Positions 9,476 to 20,555 of a stretch of DNA of 64,000 bases are shown piece after piece. The position numbers and the translations under genes were made by a program. This DNA is from Zygaena filipendulae. Its lineage: Eukaryota > Arthropoda > Insecta > Lepidoptera > Zygaenidae. The notes under the pieces were generated by a model. That model did no database searches and was not told the DNA's origin. It worked only from the letters and a program-made list of their open reading frames with translations. Within the stretch, counting starts at the first letter, position 1. Each line of letters starts with the position of its first letter. The stretch covers positions 186,001-250,000 of the forward strand of contig CAJRBF020000007.1 of assembly GCA_907165275.2 (NCBI GenBank), written 5' to 3'.

Positions 9476-11795
9476 TGTGACGCCCTATGAGGCTCAAAAA
9501 CTTATTTATATTCGAAAAAGCATTTTAAAGATATATGTATAAAGTATTATAAGTTAAAACACTATAAAATTAAGTTGAAATGTATTTAAAAGCTATTAAA
9601 AAGCATTGCGAGTTAATACACTCATAATCTAAACTGAGTAAGGATATTGATGTATAATTTACAAACTAAAACCAATAAAATAATTATCCACATGAAATAA
9701 AATATTTATAATACGGTATATTAACCGTGTCCTTGGTTTTAGATGTAACAGTGATATCGACTTGTACCCCCCAACCCCCCGCATACCCCTCTCAAACAAG
9801 ACGTGAACGCACCGCCAGTATCCACGCGGGCGGCTGAGACGTGAAGTGGCATCGGCGGACGAGCGAGTCGGATCGGAAGGCAACGCGTCGCGTTTACAAC
9901 GCGTCGCGTATACAACATTAAATGTTGAATAACGAGTTTGGTGGTGGCTCGAATATAGATTTGCATTATTATGCTTATCTAAATAATTAAATTGGAGACT
10001 CACATGAAGGTCTAGGTGAAATGTCCGTCGACCACTGATCACACAAAAGATGATGAAGTTGGGAGTTCGAACGAGCTTACGTACTTAGTGACTTTGTCGC
10101 TCTGTACGAAAGCCTTGTCAACGCGCTCGACGTCCGTTAGGATATCTTGTGCGAAGACATATATTATTATGAGGAAGGTTTTCGGTGTGTATGGATTGTA
10201 ATTTTATTGTTATTAAATTATAATTCATCACATCTTATCGGCTCGATGCAAACGTGTATTTTCAATTTATTGGAATTTACAACGACGATGAACTCTAATC
10301 CTGGGCGGTTAGACGTCGCGCGTCGCGAGCGTAAGATAACGTAGAGAGGTAAAAATCCGCGCCTTGAGTTGTCTTCGCCGTGACGGGTTTCGTTGTGCAC
10401 GTATTGTATCTTGTCAATTGAATAACTACGCCTTCCGTGTTATTCAAAAACTATCATCGAATATGCGGCTGACTGGAGACGCGGGATCGCTTCCTACACC
10501 AAGGGAGTGTTGAACGCTCTTCTTTCAGATAAACCTTTCTTTTTATTACAAACATAATAACTATAGTCAATGCGCTTTGTGACTTTGTTACGTTGTGCAG
10601 AGACTAGGGGATCGGCTGTGAACGACCTAGTCGTTAACGCTTGATCTCGGTAAACCGTTGTGTTTTTCAACACGACTTGTTTATCAAAACGAATGAGTGC
10701 CAAGTGGGTGTTGTATGAGGACGAGTTGTGATCCAATCAATTGGGCTTCGGCCTTAGCTACGTGTAGCTACTATAACACAAATTGACCGACTGAAGTTAT
10801 GATGTCCGGCGAGACTGGTCTCATACACTTATATTTGAATTATTGGGATGGTGTTGAGGTCGCGGTACTATCCGCATTATGGCCTCGGTCTTCGGGCTGA
10901 CACGTACCCAGGGGTCTCGGCACCGCCGAATTATGACCTCCAACGATTGCTGCTGATACGGGACGTACAGTCTCATATAGCTGATTCATCCTCTAACGGA
11001 TGTCGGTTATGCATATTTGGAGAACTCTCTACCTTGTGCAACACAGGTGGGGGGGGGTGGTAACTGCTTATGAGCAGGTGGATGACCATCACCGTGGGTA
11101 GCGCAGGACGGGGCTACGCCACCTCTCATTATATAATAAATTTGTTATGTAGTGGGAGCCAATTCATATATTCCTATTGGAATATCAAGTTGAATATAAT
11201 TAAACATCGTATGGGAGGTGTTCTATGAGCATCATATTCCTATCTTAGTATCCCGAACACTACTAACGTCGATAGACGGGAGTTAGTGGCTATGTGAACC
11301 ACCATAACATGGTTATCAATCTTTGGAGTCTCTCTGCTTCCGGGCTAACAACACTATTAACGCACAGACGTTAAATAAATGTAAAGTGTAGTCTAGCACA
11401 TAAAAAAAAAAGAACCGTTCGTGTAGAACGAGTTCATGTAAAGAATATGATGACCGTTCATGTATAGAACGAGTGTCACCCAACTCAAACGCAGTTGGGT
11501 GTACTAAATATAAATATTTCCTATAGAAATATCACGCTCACGCCAATCACGATTATTAAAGTATAGTGTCAAAATAATTGATGATTGTTTTATTCAAACT
11601 AAAACCTAAACCTAGCCTCAACCCATAAAAATGTAGATAGGATGAAGACGGAATCGAATCTCAACCTAAAAGAACTAAAGTTATTATAAACACAACGTAG
11701 AACAGGGTCCTATTACTAGACGAAATTGGCCAAAATTAAAATGTTCAACATCTTTGATGTTGTTCATAAATTGATGAAGGAGGGTGAAAGTTACA
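9476..11795 (+). mobile_element. Solo LTR, family C (2.3 kb), inserted in a LINE ORF1
   Basis: It starts TGTGACGCCC at 9476 and ends GAAAGTTACA at 11795, flanked by CTAG on both sides (9472-9475 and 11796-11799). Joining the flanks restores a continuous LINE ORF1 reading region, which confirms the boundaries. It matches, in reverse, the 3' LTR of the Ty3 element at 12695-15087 and the 5' LTR at 20715-22653. It contains a G tract near 11047 and a short A tract near 11403. Short frames inside it recur at matching places in the other copies because of LTR homology and are not credible genes. Confidence 0.88.
11650..11731 (-). other. tRNA-His-like sequence inside solo LTR-C
   Basis: Read on the minus strand it begins GGCCAATTTCGTCTAGTAAT, continues through ACGTTGTG (anticodon-loop equivalent), and ends with GATTCGATTCC, which resembles a pol III B box (GGTTCGANTCC). 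It lies about 65 bp from the GTTACA end of the LTR and is antisense to it. Confidence 0.6.
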
Positions 11796-11799
11796 CTAG

Positions 11800-11905
11800 C
11801 ACTGTCAAAAAGTGAAGGCAAGGGGACAGGAACGAAAAGCCAACCCCCGTAGTCTAGAAGGCGTGCAGCTCCGTCGTTTAAAAAGTAGTGTACAGATTGT
11901 TTCAC
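11800..11905 (+). pseudogene. LINE ORF1 fragment, 3' part
   Basis: Continuation of the 8737-9475 ORF1 after the solo LTR. The peptide around 11800-11850 reads KSEGKGTGTKSQPP-like, the basic proline-rich C-terminus usual in this ORF1 family. It then runs into a stop. It shows that the LTR landed inside an existing LINE fragment, so the LINE fragment is older than the LTR insertion. Confidence 0.5.
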
Positions 11906-12694
11906 TTAATATGTTTTAGTTTACAAAGGAGATGGGCGGATTTGGGCTCAAACCAAACCCAAATGTACACAAATGAAATATTTATCATAATTTTTTTTCG
12001 GTTTTTTTGTGGTTAATCATAAAATATTAAGCAGTTTTATTATTGGATATAAAGTTAAATATTTAATCGAAATAATAGTGACTTTCCTTGTTTTCACTGT
12101 GAAGCAATGTTGCCAGATGAAATACGTAAGCTAATCGATATTATTACAAAAATCGAACAATTAATTAACTATTCAAAATACTATAAAAAGTGATTTAAAT
12201 ACTGGGAACCTTCTCTTTTTTTGGATTCGATTAAAAAACACCACATATTTTTTAAATAATGGTTTCTTCGTTTAAAAAATACCATATATTTTTTAAATAA
12301 TGGTTTCTTCGTTTAAAAAATACCATATATTTTTTAAATAATGGTTTCTTCGTTTAAAAAACACAATATATTTTTTTTTTAAATAATGGTTCTTCGATTC
12401 AAAAAAATTCGTAACTCGTAATTAATAAATAAATTGATTTCACAATTGATTTTCAGTGTTTTAATATACAGGTAACAAAGGCAAATCAAGTAAAATTCCA
12501 AAACGTCAATCAATTCATTCGCTTCGTGACTTTTGGCGGGATTTTTAGCAGAAAGGACGTCAGTTTTATTTCTTTATTTTGTAAATTAGTTTATCGTGAT
12601 TAATATTATGTGAATATGGTGGATTGTGCATAATAGTGATCCATTAGTGATGAACAGTGTGCGGAAACAGTGAATTAAGCTAATGTAATGGGGC
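11906..12694. other. AT-rich spacer, no gene seen
   Basis: This spacer lies between the LINE fragment and the 3' LTR of the Ty3 element. Apart from the 41-bp tandem array at 12230-12400 I see no coding region, RNA gene or recognisable repeat. The four bases before the LTR are GGGC (12691-12694), the left target site of the Ty3 element. The matching right copy is lost with the truncated 5' LTR. Confidence 0.5.
12230..12400. repeat. Tandem array, 41-bp unit, about four copies
   Basis: The unit contains TACCATATATTTTTTAAATA and GGTTTCTTCG. Successive GTTTAAAAAA starts fall at 12270, 12311 and 12352, a strict 41-bp period, with a degenerate first copy and a last copy carrying an expanded T run. 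Minisatellite-like, no coding content. Confidence 0.85.
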
Positions 12695-15087
12695 TGTAAC
12701 TTTCACCCATCTCCATCAATACATGAACAACATCAAAGATGTTGAACATTTTAGTTTTGGCCAATTTCGTCTAATAGTTAAGACTCTGTTTTACGTTGTG
12801 TTTGAAATAACTCCAGTTCTTTTAGGTTGTGATTCGATTCCGTCATCATCCTATCCACATTATTATAATGGGTCGAGGCTGGGTTTAGGTATTAGTTAAA
12901 TAAAACAACCATCAATTAATTTGTCATTATATTTTAATAATTGTGCATAATATTTCTATAGGAAATATATTTAGTACACCCAACTGCGTTCGAGTTGGGT
13001 GACACTCGTTCATTATATGAACTCGTTCTACACGAACGGTTCTTTTTTAAGTGCTAGACTACACTGTACATTACTTAACGTCTGTGCGTTAATAGTGTTG
13101 TTAGCCCGGAAGCAGAGAGACTCCAAAGATTGATAACCATGTTAAGGTGGTTCGCATAATCACTAACTCTCGTCTGTCGACGTTAGTAGTGTTCGGAATA
13201 CTAAGATAGGAATATGATGCTCATAGAGCACCTCCCATACGATGTTTAATTATAATCAACTTGATATTCCAATAGGAATATTTGTATTGACTCTCGCTTC
13301 ATAACAAGTTTATTATATAGCGTCCTGCGCTACCCACGGTGATGGCCATCCACCTGCTTATAAGCAGTAACCCCCCCCCCCCCCCCCCCCCCCCCAACCT
13401 GTGTTGCACAAGGTAGAGAGTTCTCCAAATATGCATAAAGCATTAGTAACCGACATCCGTTAGAGGATGAATCAGCTATATGAGACTGTACGTCCCGTGT
13501 CAGCAGCAATCGTTGGAGGTCATAATTCGGCGGTGCCGAGACCCCTGGGTACGTGTCAGCCCGAAGACCGAGGCCATAATGCGGATAGTACCGCGACCTC
13601 AACACCATCCCAATAATTCAAATATAAGTGTATGAGACCAGTCTCGCCGGACATCATAACTTCAGTCGGTCATTTTGTGTTATAGTAGCTACACGTAGCT
13701 AAGGCCGAAGCCCAATTGATTGGATCACAACTCGTCCTCGCACAACACCCACTTAGCACTCGTTCATTTTGATAAACAAGTCGTGTTGAAAAACACAACT
13801 GTTTACCGAGATCAAGCGTTGACGACTAGGTCGTTCATAGCCGATCCCATAGTCTCTGCACAACGTAACAAAGTCACAAAGCGCATTGACTATAATTATT
13901 ATGTTTGTAATAAAAAGAAAATAATTTTATCTTAAAAGAAGAGCGTTCAACACTCCCTTGGTGTAGGAAGCGATCCCGCGTCTCCAGTCAGCCGCATATT
14001 CGTTGATAGTTTTGGAATAACACGGAAGGCGTAGTTATTCAATAGACAAGATACAATACGTGCACAACGAAACCCGTCACGGCGAAGACAACTCGAGGCG
14101 CGGATTTTTACCTCTCTACATTATCTTACGCTCGCGACGCGCGACGTCTAACCGCTCAGGATTAGAGTTCATCGTCGTTGTAAATTCCAATAAATTGAAA
14201 ATACACGTTTGCATCGAGCCGATAAGATGTGATGAATTATAATTTAATAACAATAAAATTACAATCCATACACACCGAAAGCCTTCCTCATAATAATATT
14301 TGTCTTCGCACAAGATATCCTAACGGACGTCGAGCGCGTTGACAAGGCTTTCGTACAGAGCGACAAGTCACTAAGTACGTAAGCTCGTTCGAACTCCCAA
14401 CTACATCATCTTTATTGTGAAAGTGGTCGTCGGCATTTTCATCTAAGACCTTCACGTGAGACTCCAATATAATTATTTAGATTTGTATAATAATACAATA
14501 TCTGTATACGAGCTACCACCAAACTCGTTTGTCAACACTCTATGTTAACTTAATATTTAGATAAGCATAATAATGCAAATCTATATTCGAGCCACCACCA
14601 AACTCGTTTAACAACATTTAATGTTGTATACGCGACGCGCTGTACGCGCGACGCGTAGCCTCTCGACTCGCTCGTCCGCCCGCCGCGCCGATGCCACTTC
14701 ACGTCCCAGCCGCCCGCGTGGATACTGGAGGTGCGTTCACGTCTTGTTTGAGAGGGGTATGCGGGGGGTTGGGGGGTACAAGTCGATATCACCGTTACAT
14801 CTGAAACCAAGCACACGGTTAATATACCTTATTATAAACATTTTATTTCATATGAATAATTACTTTATTCATTTTAGTTTATGAATTATACATCAATAAT
14901 CATACAAAATTTAGATTGTGAGTTTATCAACTCGCAATACTTTAAATACATTTCAACTTAAGTTTTATAGTGTATTATATCATAATACATTATACATATA
15001 GTGTATTATGTTATAATACACTATACATATATCTTTAAAATGCTTTTTCGAATATAAATAAATTTTTAAGCCTCATAGGGCGTCACA
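12695..15087 (-). repeat. 3' LTR of the family C Ty3 element
   Basis: A 2393-bp LTR, read on the minus strand from TGTGACGCCC (15087) to AAGTTACA (12695). It matches the solo LTR 9476-11795 and, over its distal 1.9 kb, the 5' LTR 20715-22653. Copy-specific changes include a long C run near 13371-13395 and a duplicated 33-bp palindromic motif around TAGTGTATTAT (14967-15030) present once in the solo copy. Confidence 0.88.
12759..12841 (+). other. tRNA-His-like sequence inside the 3' LTR
   Basis: It begins GGCCAATTTCGTCTAATAGT, has TTTTACGTTGTG at the anticodon-loop position, and GATTCGATTCC at the T-loop/B-box position. It starts 64 bp from the LTR edge and is antisense to the element. It keeps the linear order of tRNA-His but not the full acceptor stem. 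Confidence 0.6.
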
Positions 15088-15089
15088 AT

Positions 15090-15100
15090 CCCCCCCAAAG
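15090..15100 (-). promoter_or_regulatory. Polypurine tract of the family C Ty3 element
   Basis: On the minus strand TTTGGGGGGGAT lies directly before the TGTGACG start of the 3' LTR. This is the standard position of the RNase H-resistant primer for plus-strand DNA synthesis. Confidence 0.8.
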
Positions 15101-15613
15101 TTTTATGAAACACTGAGTAATAAAACTTTCTAAGTTATTTTCGCCTCTTTAATTATACCATAAATTTATTATTTTTTTGGGAAGCAGCCGCCCCAACACC
15201 CCTCCAACCACATTCAATCGTTCACCAATAAAGTGATGTGGAATGGCGATGTGTTTGTTATGGTATTAATTAGTTTTGCTAGAACTCATATAGTTATGCT
15301 TTATCGCATAATAGGCGATTAAAGTATGTTTGTTATATCAAGACATCTTTTGGTTTTTGAACCAATATATATTGTTTAACTGATTGAATGTGATTGAGCC
15401 ACTTCTCCCTGACCCAATTTATTTTCTATGTCTTTATTCACTTAAAATAATTATCACAATTATTTATGTACATTCGAATCAACAATATTTACAATCTTAA
15501 GATACAATCTTAATGATTAATATTTCGAATCAACAACATTATTTACATATTAACAACCATCTTAAACATTAAAAATGTTTACATTATTATCGGACCTTCG
15601 GGGTAGTCCTTTA

Positions 15614-18600
15614 TTATTTATAATATTTGTACAAGTGAATAGCATTATAATTGCCTTTAAGGTTATCAGTGTTCACGTCTTGTAGAGTATAAACATTATT
15701 GAAAGGCACGGCGGCCACTCTGTATGGACCTTCATACAAAAATTCAAACTTTTTTGTCTCTTTACGCCCTTTAACGGACCTGTTATCTCTACGTATTTTT
15801 ACTAAGTCACCAATTTGAAATACAATCAATTTATGACTCTTGTCATATTTTGTGCGTCGTACATTACTAGCACTTTTTAAATTCTCTCGAACTTGAGTTC
15901 TGATATCGTGTAAATTTAAGGGTTTTCTGTTGATCATGAGCTTCTCATCAAATGATAATTTATTTGGTTCACCGTACATAACTTCACACGGAGTGAAGCC
16001 TATACTGTCATGAAAACTATTGTTATATAACTCTTCTAAAGTCGGTAGTATATTAGGCCAAGACTTATGATTCGAACCACAATAGGTTCTAAACAATCTT
16101 CCCAACTCTCTGTTTACTCTTTCAACTGTATTCGGTCTAGGGTTCCTCACAGTGGTATATATAGCTTTGATGCCCAACTCTTTCACGCCATCTCTCCACA
16201 CATTACTTATAAATTGCTTTCCATTGTCAGTCATTATAGTTTTCGGTTTTATAATCTGTGAAAAGTGTTTTAGTTTAGATAAAACACTTCTGCCGGTGGC
16301 ATCTTTCATCGGGTATAACTTTATAAATTTACTGAATGTGTCCTGAAAGACTATTATGAATTTCAGCCCGAGGGTTCCTGCCGGTAGCGGTCCGTATATA
16401 TCTGCCATTACAATGTCTCCAATGTCTTTAGACAATATCGACTGACAGGGTCCAACATATTTAATATTCTCGCTCTTTGACATTTGGCATACATGACATG
16501 TTTTAATCCTCTTTCTCACATCTCTAGTAAGCGCATGCCAATAAAATCTATCTTTAATATATTTTACAACTTTATAAGCACCTTGATGCCCCATTTCAAG
16601 GTGTACTTGATCGATTATATCGTTAATTAAGATTTTTGGAAGATATATGACTTCCTTGCTCGTCTCAATTGAACTATAATACAAAATGTTGTTTCGTAAT
16701 TTACATCGCAATATAATTCTATCTGATCTACTTTGTGCCACACTCACGCTTCCCAGACGTTCTTTAATTGCGCTGATATCAGCGTCTAATGATTGTAGTT
16801 CAGATAATCGGTTCAATTTTTCTTTGAGCTCAACATTTTCAGTAGTTTCTGTATATAATATCTCGAAGCATATACCCCTATCTTCCTGTATATGCTTGCC
16901 CTCAGGCAAATATCTCGATAATATATCAGCAACTAAATTTTGTTTTCCTGTTATGTGTTCTACTTTATAATTAAACTGTTCCAAATAAAGTATCCAACGC
17001 GTTACTCTACTGTTATAAAGCTTCCAATTCTTCACGAATATCAAAGCTTTATGATCAGTTTTAATCGTCAACTGTGCACCTCTTAGATATGTTTCAAACT
17101 TTTTTATACAACTTATTATTGCATAAAATTCTTGTTCAGTTACTGTCCAGTTTAATTCTGGTCCTTTTAATGTTTTACTGTGGTATCCTAAAATTTTCAT
17201 TTCGTTATTATCGTCCAATTGATAGAGCACACCAGCCAATCCAATGCCCGAACAATCAGTTTGTAAGTAATACGGTTTATTAAAATCCGGATGGTGTAAC
17301 ATCACGGTTTTTATAAATCTTTCTTTTAATCGATCAAATGCACCTTGTTCCTCAGAACCCCAATTCCATGATTGATCTTTCTTTAATAGTTTACACAATG
17401 GTACGATCAAATTGCTATAATCATGTATAAATCTTCGATAGAAATTACAGAGCCCCAAAAACGCTCTTAATTGTTTTACTTTCTTAGGTTTTGGAAATTC
17501 TCTTATACTCTTTAACTTGTCTGGATCTGTTTGTATCCCTTCAGTGGATATTATGAAACCCAACATCTTAATCTCTTTACATATAAACTCACATTTTTGC
17601 AAGTTACAGGTCATACCCGCTTCATACAGTTTGCCAAGGACCGTCTGTATATGTTCGAAGTGTAAATCCAACGTTCCAGTTGTGATAATTGCCAAGTCAT
17701 CTAAGTAATTCACACAAAACTCTCTTACTTCCGGACCCAATATCTTGTCCATTGCATGACTGAAACTTCCCACTGAAGTCTTCAATCCTTGTGGTAGTAC
17801 ATTGTAAACATACGACTTTCCATTGAAGGTGAACCCTGTGTACTTTCTACTTTCTTTACAAATCGGTATTTGAAAGTATGCATTATTTAAGTCAATAGTG
17901 GTTATATATTTCGCACCATGAAATGAATTCAAAACATCCAATTGCATTGGAGGTTTTTCAGTTTCGCCAATCATCTTTTTGTTTATGCCTCTAGCATCTA
18001 ATAAGACTCTTATAGAGCCGTCTTTCTTCAATGTGAATGTTAACGGACTACTGTATGGTGTTGACATTCTCGTTATAATACCATTACTCTCCATCTCATC
18101 CAACTTCGATTGAAGTTTCGCCCTGTAGGCGTATGGTATAGGGTAAGATCTGTTTACAATAGGAAGCTCATCGACCATCTCTATCTTATGTTCGTAGCAA
18201 TTCGCTCGTCCTAGTTGTTCGGAGAACATAGAAGCATAAGATTTTAGAACAACTTTTAAAGTCTCTCTATTTTTAGTGTTTAAGTCGCAACCAATTTTTA
18301 TATTATTAAAAATACTTTCAAAACTTGAGAAATCAATTTTGCATATTGCTACAATATTCCTCTTGAACAACTCTATAAAATATTCTTTTGCATCTTTAGT
18401 TATATACATTCCAGTTTTATCAGTACTTAAATCTATGATGGCCCTATTCATCCTTAGCCAATCAAAACCAATAATACAAGATCTTACTAATTTAGGCACA
18501 ATTAAGAAACTTGTTTCAATAATTAAATCGTTAAATCTCACAGGCAACAATACTATCTGTTGTATTTTAGAGCTCTTTTGTCCGAGGACACCTCTTATTT

Positions 18601-19000
18601 GAATCGCTTTTACAGGCATAGTAGCTAAATTCTGATTTTTCTTTGCAATTTCGATCCAGAGCTCTTCTGATATACAGGTAATATCGCTCCCTGTGTCCAG
18701 GAGAGCCTCTATCTCAAAATTGAATATATTTATTACAACTTCACTTTTAAAATTTTCTAGAACTTCAATTTCTCTCTGAGATTCATTTAAAACAGACTTA
18801 ACATTAAGTTCTGAGATAATGACTCCCTGTTGTAACATATCTTGTCTATTTTGTAAGTGTTTTACAAAGTTGTACTTCATATTATTAAACTCATAGCCTA
18901 ACCCCTCTTTGTGAGTTTGACCATTTAGTTCGATAGGTTTGTAGAGTCCTTGAGAATTTTTTCCTAACTTCTCGCCTGGGCGCCACCCCATGCTCTTCAT
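15614..19000 (-). CDS. pol: Family C Ty3 pol: protease, RT, RNase H, integrase
   Basis: From the first ATG the frame gives 1128 residues, but it is open further upstream to the gag end, so it is most likely made as a gag-pol fusion by -1 frameshifting at 19066-19072. Domains in order: a G-patch-like segment in the first 40 residues (GWRPGEKLGKNSQGL, GLGYE), aspartic protease with LLDTGSDITCI, RT with LPQGLKTS and the YLDD box, RNase H (LQTDCSGIGLAGV), integrase zinc-binding HHCC region (MGHQGAY to CHVCQ), integrase core with MADIYGP, TDNGKQF and the E of NTVERVNRE, and a C-terminal GPY module (YEGPYRV). All key catalytic residues I looked for are present and there is no stop. No ENV-like gene follows. 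Confidence 0.92.
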   Translation of the reverse strand: MKSMGWRPGEKLGKNSQGLYKPIELNGQTHKEGLGYEFNNMKYNFVKHLQNRQDMLQQGVIISELNVKSVLNESQREIEVLENFKSEVVINIFNFEIEALLDTGSDITCISEELWIEIAKKNQNLATMPVKAIQIRGVLGQKSSKIQQIVLLPVRFNDLIIETSFLIVPKLVRSCIIGFDWLRMNRAIIDLSTDKTGMYITKDAKEYFIELFKRNIVAICKIDFSSFESIFNNIKIGCDLNTKNRETLKVVLKSYASMFSEQLGRANCYEHKIEMVDELPIVNRSYPIPYAYRAKLQSKLDEMESNGIITRMSTPYSSPLTFTLKKDGSIRVLLDARGINKKMIGETEKPPMQLDVLNSFHGAKYITTIDLNNAYFQIPICKESRKYTGFTFNGKSYVYNVLPQGLKTSVGSFSHAMDKILGPEVREFCVNYLDDLAIITTGTLDLHFEHIQTVLGKLYEAGMTCNLQKCEFICKEIKMLGFIISTEGIQTDPDKLKSIREFPKPKKVKQLRAFLGLCNFYRRFIHDYSNLIVPLCKLLKKDQSWNWGSEEQGAFDRLKERFIKTVMLHHPDFNKPYYLQTDCSGIGLAGVLYQLDDNNEMKILGYHSKTLKGPELNWTVTEQEFYAIISCIKKFETYLRGAQLTIKTDHKALIFVKNWKLYNSRVTRWILYLEQFNYKVEHITGKQNLVADILSRYLPEGKHIQEDRGICFEILYTETTENVELKEKLNRLSELQSLDADISAIKERLGSVSVAQSRSDRIILRCKLRNNILYYSSIETSKEVIYLPKILINDIIDQVHLEMGHQGAYKVVKYIKDRFYWHALTRDVRKRIKTCHVCQMSKSENIKYVGPCQSILSKDIGDIVMADIYGPLPAGTLGLKFIIVFQDTFSKFIKLYPMKDATGRSVLSKLKHFSQIIKPKTIMTDNGKQFISNVWRDGVKELGIKAIYTTVRNPRPNTVERVNRELGRLFRTYCGSNHKSWPNILPTLEELYNNSFHDSIGFTPCEVMYGEPNKLSFDEKLMINRKPLNLHDIRTQVRENLKSASNVRRTKYDKSHKLIVFQIGDLVKIRRDNRSVKGRKETKKFEFLYEGPYRVAAVPFNNVYTLQDVNTDNLKGNYNAIHLYKYYK

Positions 19001-19014
19001 AATTTCGAACCCAC

Positions 19015-19072
19015 GGTTCCTTACACTGCCGACTGCAACCGGAACCCTCTTCGCAGTCTTTAGTTGTTTAAA
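19015..19072 (-). promoter_or_regulatory. -1 ribosomal frameshift signal between gag and pol
   Basis: On the minus strand the gag codons CCT TTA AAC AAC TAA contain the slippery heptamer T TTA AAC (19066-19072) in the correct phase, two codons before the gag stop. After a 7-nt spacer, GACTGC (19053-19058) pairs with GCAGTC (19031-19036), and GGTTCC (19041-19046), lying in that loop, pairs with GGAACC (19015-19020). This gives an H-type pseudoknot of two 6-bp stems with connecting segments of 6, 4 and 10 nt. Moving -1 enters the pol frame, which is open from this point. Confidence 0.8.
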
Positions 19073-20049
19073 GGTGCGGTGCCTTCACTCTCCCGCTCCT
19101 CTTCTAAATTGCCCGATGTCACTGTCGACGTCGGTTTTGTTTCACTAGGTTTCCGCCACTCTTTGCGGTATTTATTTTGAAAATCCTTTTTCCAATTTTC
19201 ATTAATATTCTTGTTGCTTTTTTGAAATTTCACAGGTTGTTGCCTTTCCTCCGCTCTATTATCATCCAAAGCCCTGAGGAATTTTGTTACCTCAGCAATT
19301 GTCTGACTCTTAGACCAGAACCATAAATCTTGTACATTAGTTGGAAAGTGTTTGATTATATCGGACACCAGATCCTCCTCTGGTATTTGTCTTGTAAGCA
19401 TTTTTGCTTGCCCTACGAGCTTTATAAAATGATCGGACATTTTCGGACATTTTTCCCCGTTCCATTTGTTATACGCAATCTCTCTACGTATTTTGTCTTG
19501 CTCGGCTTTTCCCCAATAAGTTTCGAGAAATTCTCGTTTAAAATCATTAAAACTATACCATGAATCTTTATAAATTCGGGCCCACGCCTTTGCCTCCGCC
19601 TTAAGACACTCAATAGCAATCTGTACCTCTCGTCCTTTCACATCACGTCTCTTTTCAAGATACATTTCTAGGTCCTCGATAAAAGTAACCGGATGCCCCT
19701 TCTCCGGGTTACTGAATTTAGGTTTTTCGTGTTGTAAACTCGATATATCGCTTACATATATGACTTTCTCTTGAACTTCCGGCTCTGAACTCTCAATTGT
19801 AACCTCTTGAGGTACATCTTCCTTTTCAGAAGGCCGCTTAAGCTCTTGTTCGAGAACTTCAATTTTGTTTTGTAACCGTCGTGTAGTTCGTTTGAACAAC
19901 TTGTACAAACGATCATACTTTGTTTCATTATCAGGTACCTCCTTTTCTCTGTCTTCGCGCCGCCTTTTACGCTGTGGCTGTACATTTTCTATTTCGGTCT
20001 CGGCTTCAACAGACTCCGTGGGTCCTTCATTCTCCTTCCTCTTGCCCAT
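19060..20049 (-). CDS. gag: Family C Ty3 gag
   Basis: A 329-residue protein from the ATG at 20049. The N-terminus is charged and basic (QRKRRRE near residue 28) and is followed by a predicted coiled coil (about residues 45-75, RLQNKIEVLEQELKR). A capsid-type Retrotrans_gag domain lies at about residues 115-230, with the alternating Trp/aromatic pattern AKAWARIYKDSWYSFNDFK. No CCHC zinc knuckle is visible, so RNA binding must rest on the basic termini. The last codons carry the slippery site that leads into pol. The product is expected to assemble the cytoplasmic particle in which reverse transcription occurs. Confidence 0.88.
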   Translation of the reverse strand: MGKRKENEGPTESVEAETEIENVQPQRKRRREDREKEVPDNETKYDRLYKLFKRTTRRLQNKIEVLEQELKRPSEKEDVPQEVTIESSEPEVQEKVIYVSDISSLQHEKPKFSNPEKGHPVTFIEDLEMYLEKRRDVKGREVQIAIECLKAEAKAWARIYKDSWYSFNDFKREFLETYWGKAEQDKIRREIAYNKWNGEKCPKMSDHFIKLVGQAKMLTRQIPEEDLVSDIIKHFPTNVQDLWFWSKSQTIAEVTKFLRALDDNRAEERQQPVKFQKSNKNINENWKKDFQNKYRKEWRKPSETKPTSTVTSGNLEEERESEGTAPLNN

Positions 20050-20229
20050 TTTTATTTATGCACTGATTCACTAGATTAAAGTTATTAAAAATTAAACTAA
20101 ATCACAAGACAAGTCACTTAACAACTATTACACTTAACAACTATTATGATACAATTAATTTAAGGATCGTCCTTGCGATGTCAGTAATTCGCTTTTAGCA
20201 CTGTTAAAATGTCAATAATTGTCTTTACA

Positions 20230-20349
20230 TATCACTTTCACTATTAATGTTACTCGAGATAATGTCTTTTATATGTATCACTTTCACTATTGCTGTTACT
20301 CAAGATACGTATTTAAATATCACTTTCACTATTAATGTTACTCGAGATA
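20230..20349. repeat. Tandem array in the Ty3 leader, three copies
   Basis: Three near-identical 32-bp motifs, TATCACTTTCACTATTAATG followed by TTACTCGAGATA, start at 20230, 20276 and 20318 (spacing 46 and 42). They lie in the untranslated leader between the primer site and gag. Confidence 0.85.
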
Positions 20350-20555
20350 TGTATTAATTATCCATCGGCAATCTGTAAGAACATTGCAAGTTAATATTCC
20401 CAGCCTCAACACTTATAATGCGGATAATCAGAGTCAGGGTCGAATCTCATAACCTTTCCATTTCACGGACAACAAATTGTAGGGTGTTACCCCTACGTTA
20501 TTATGTTTAAATAGCCATGTATTTATTTACCTAGGCCACTTGTATTCATTTCAGT

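Noticed and set aside
13330..13608. Recurring short frames in the long LTRs (also at 10848 and 21408)
   Set aside because: They recur because the LTRs are homologous, include poly-G translation, and have no protein-like signature.
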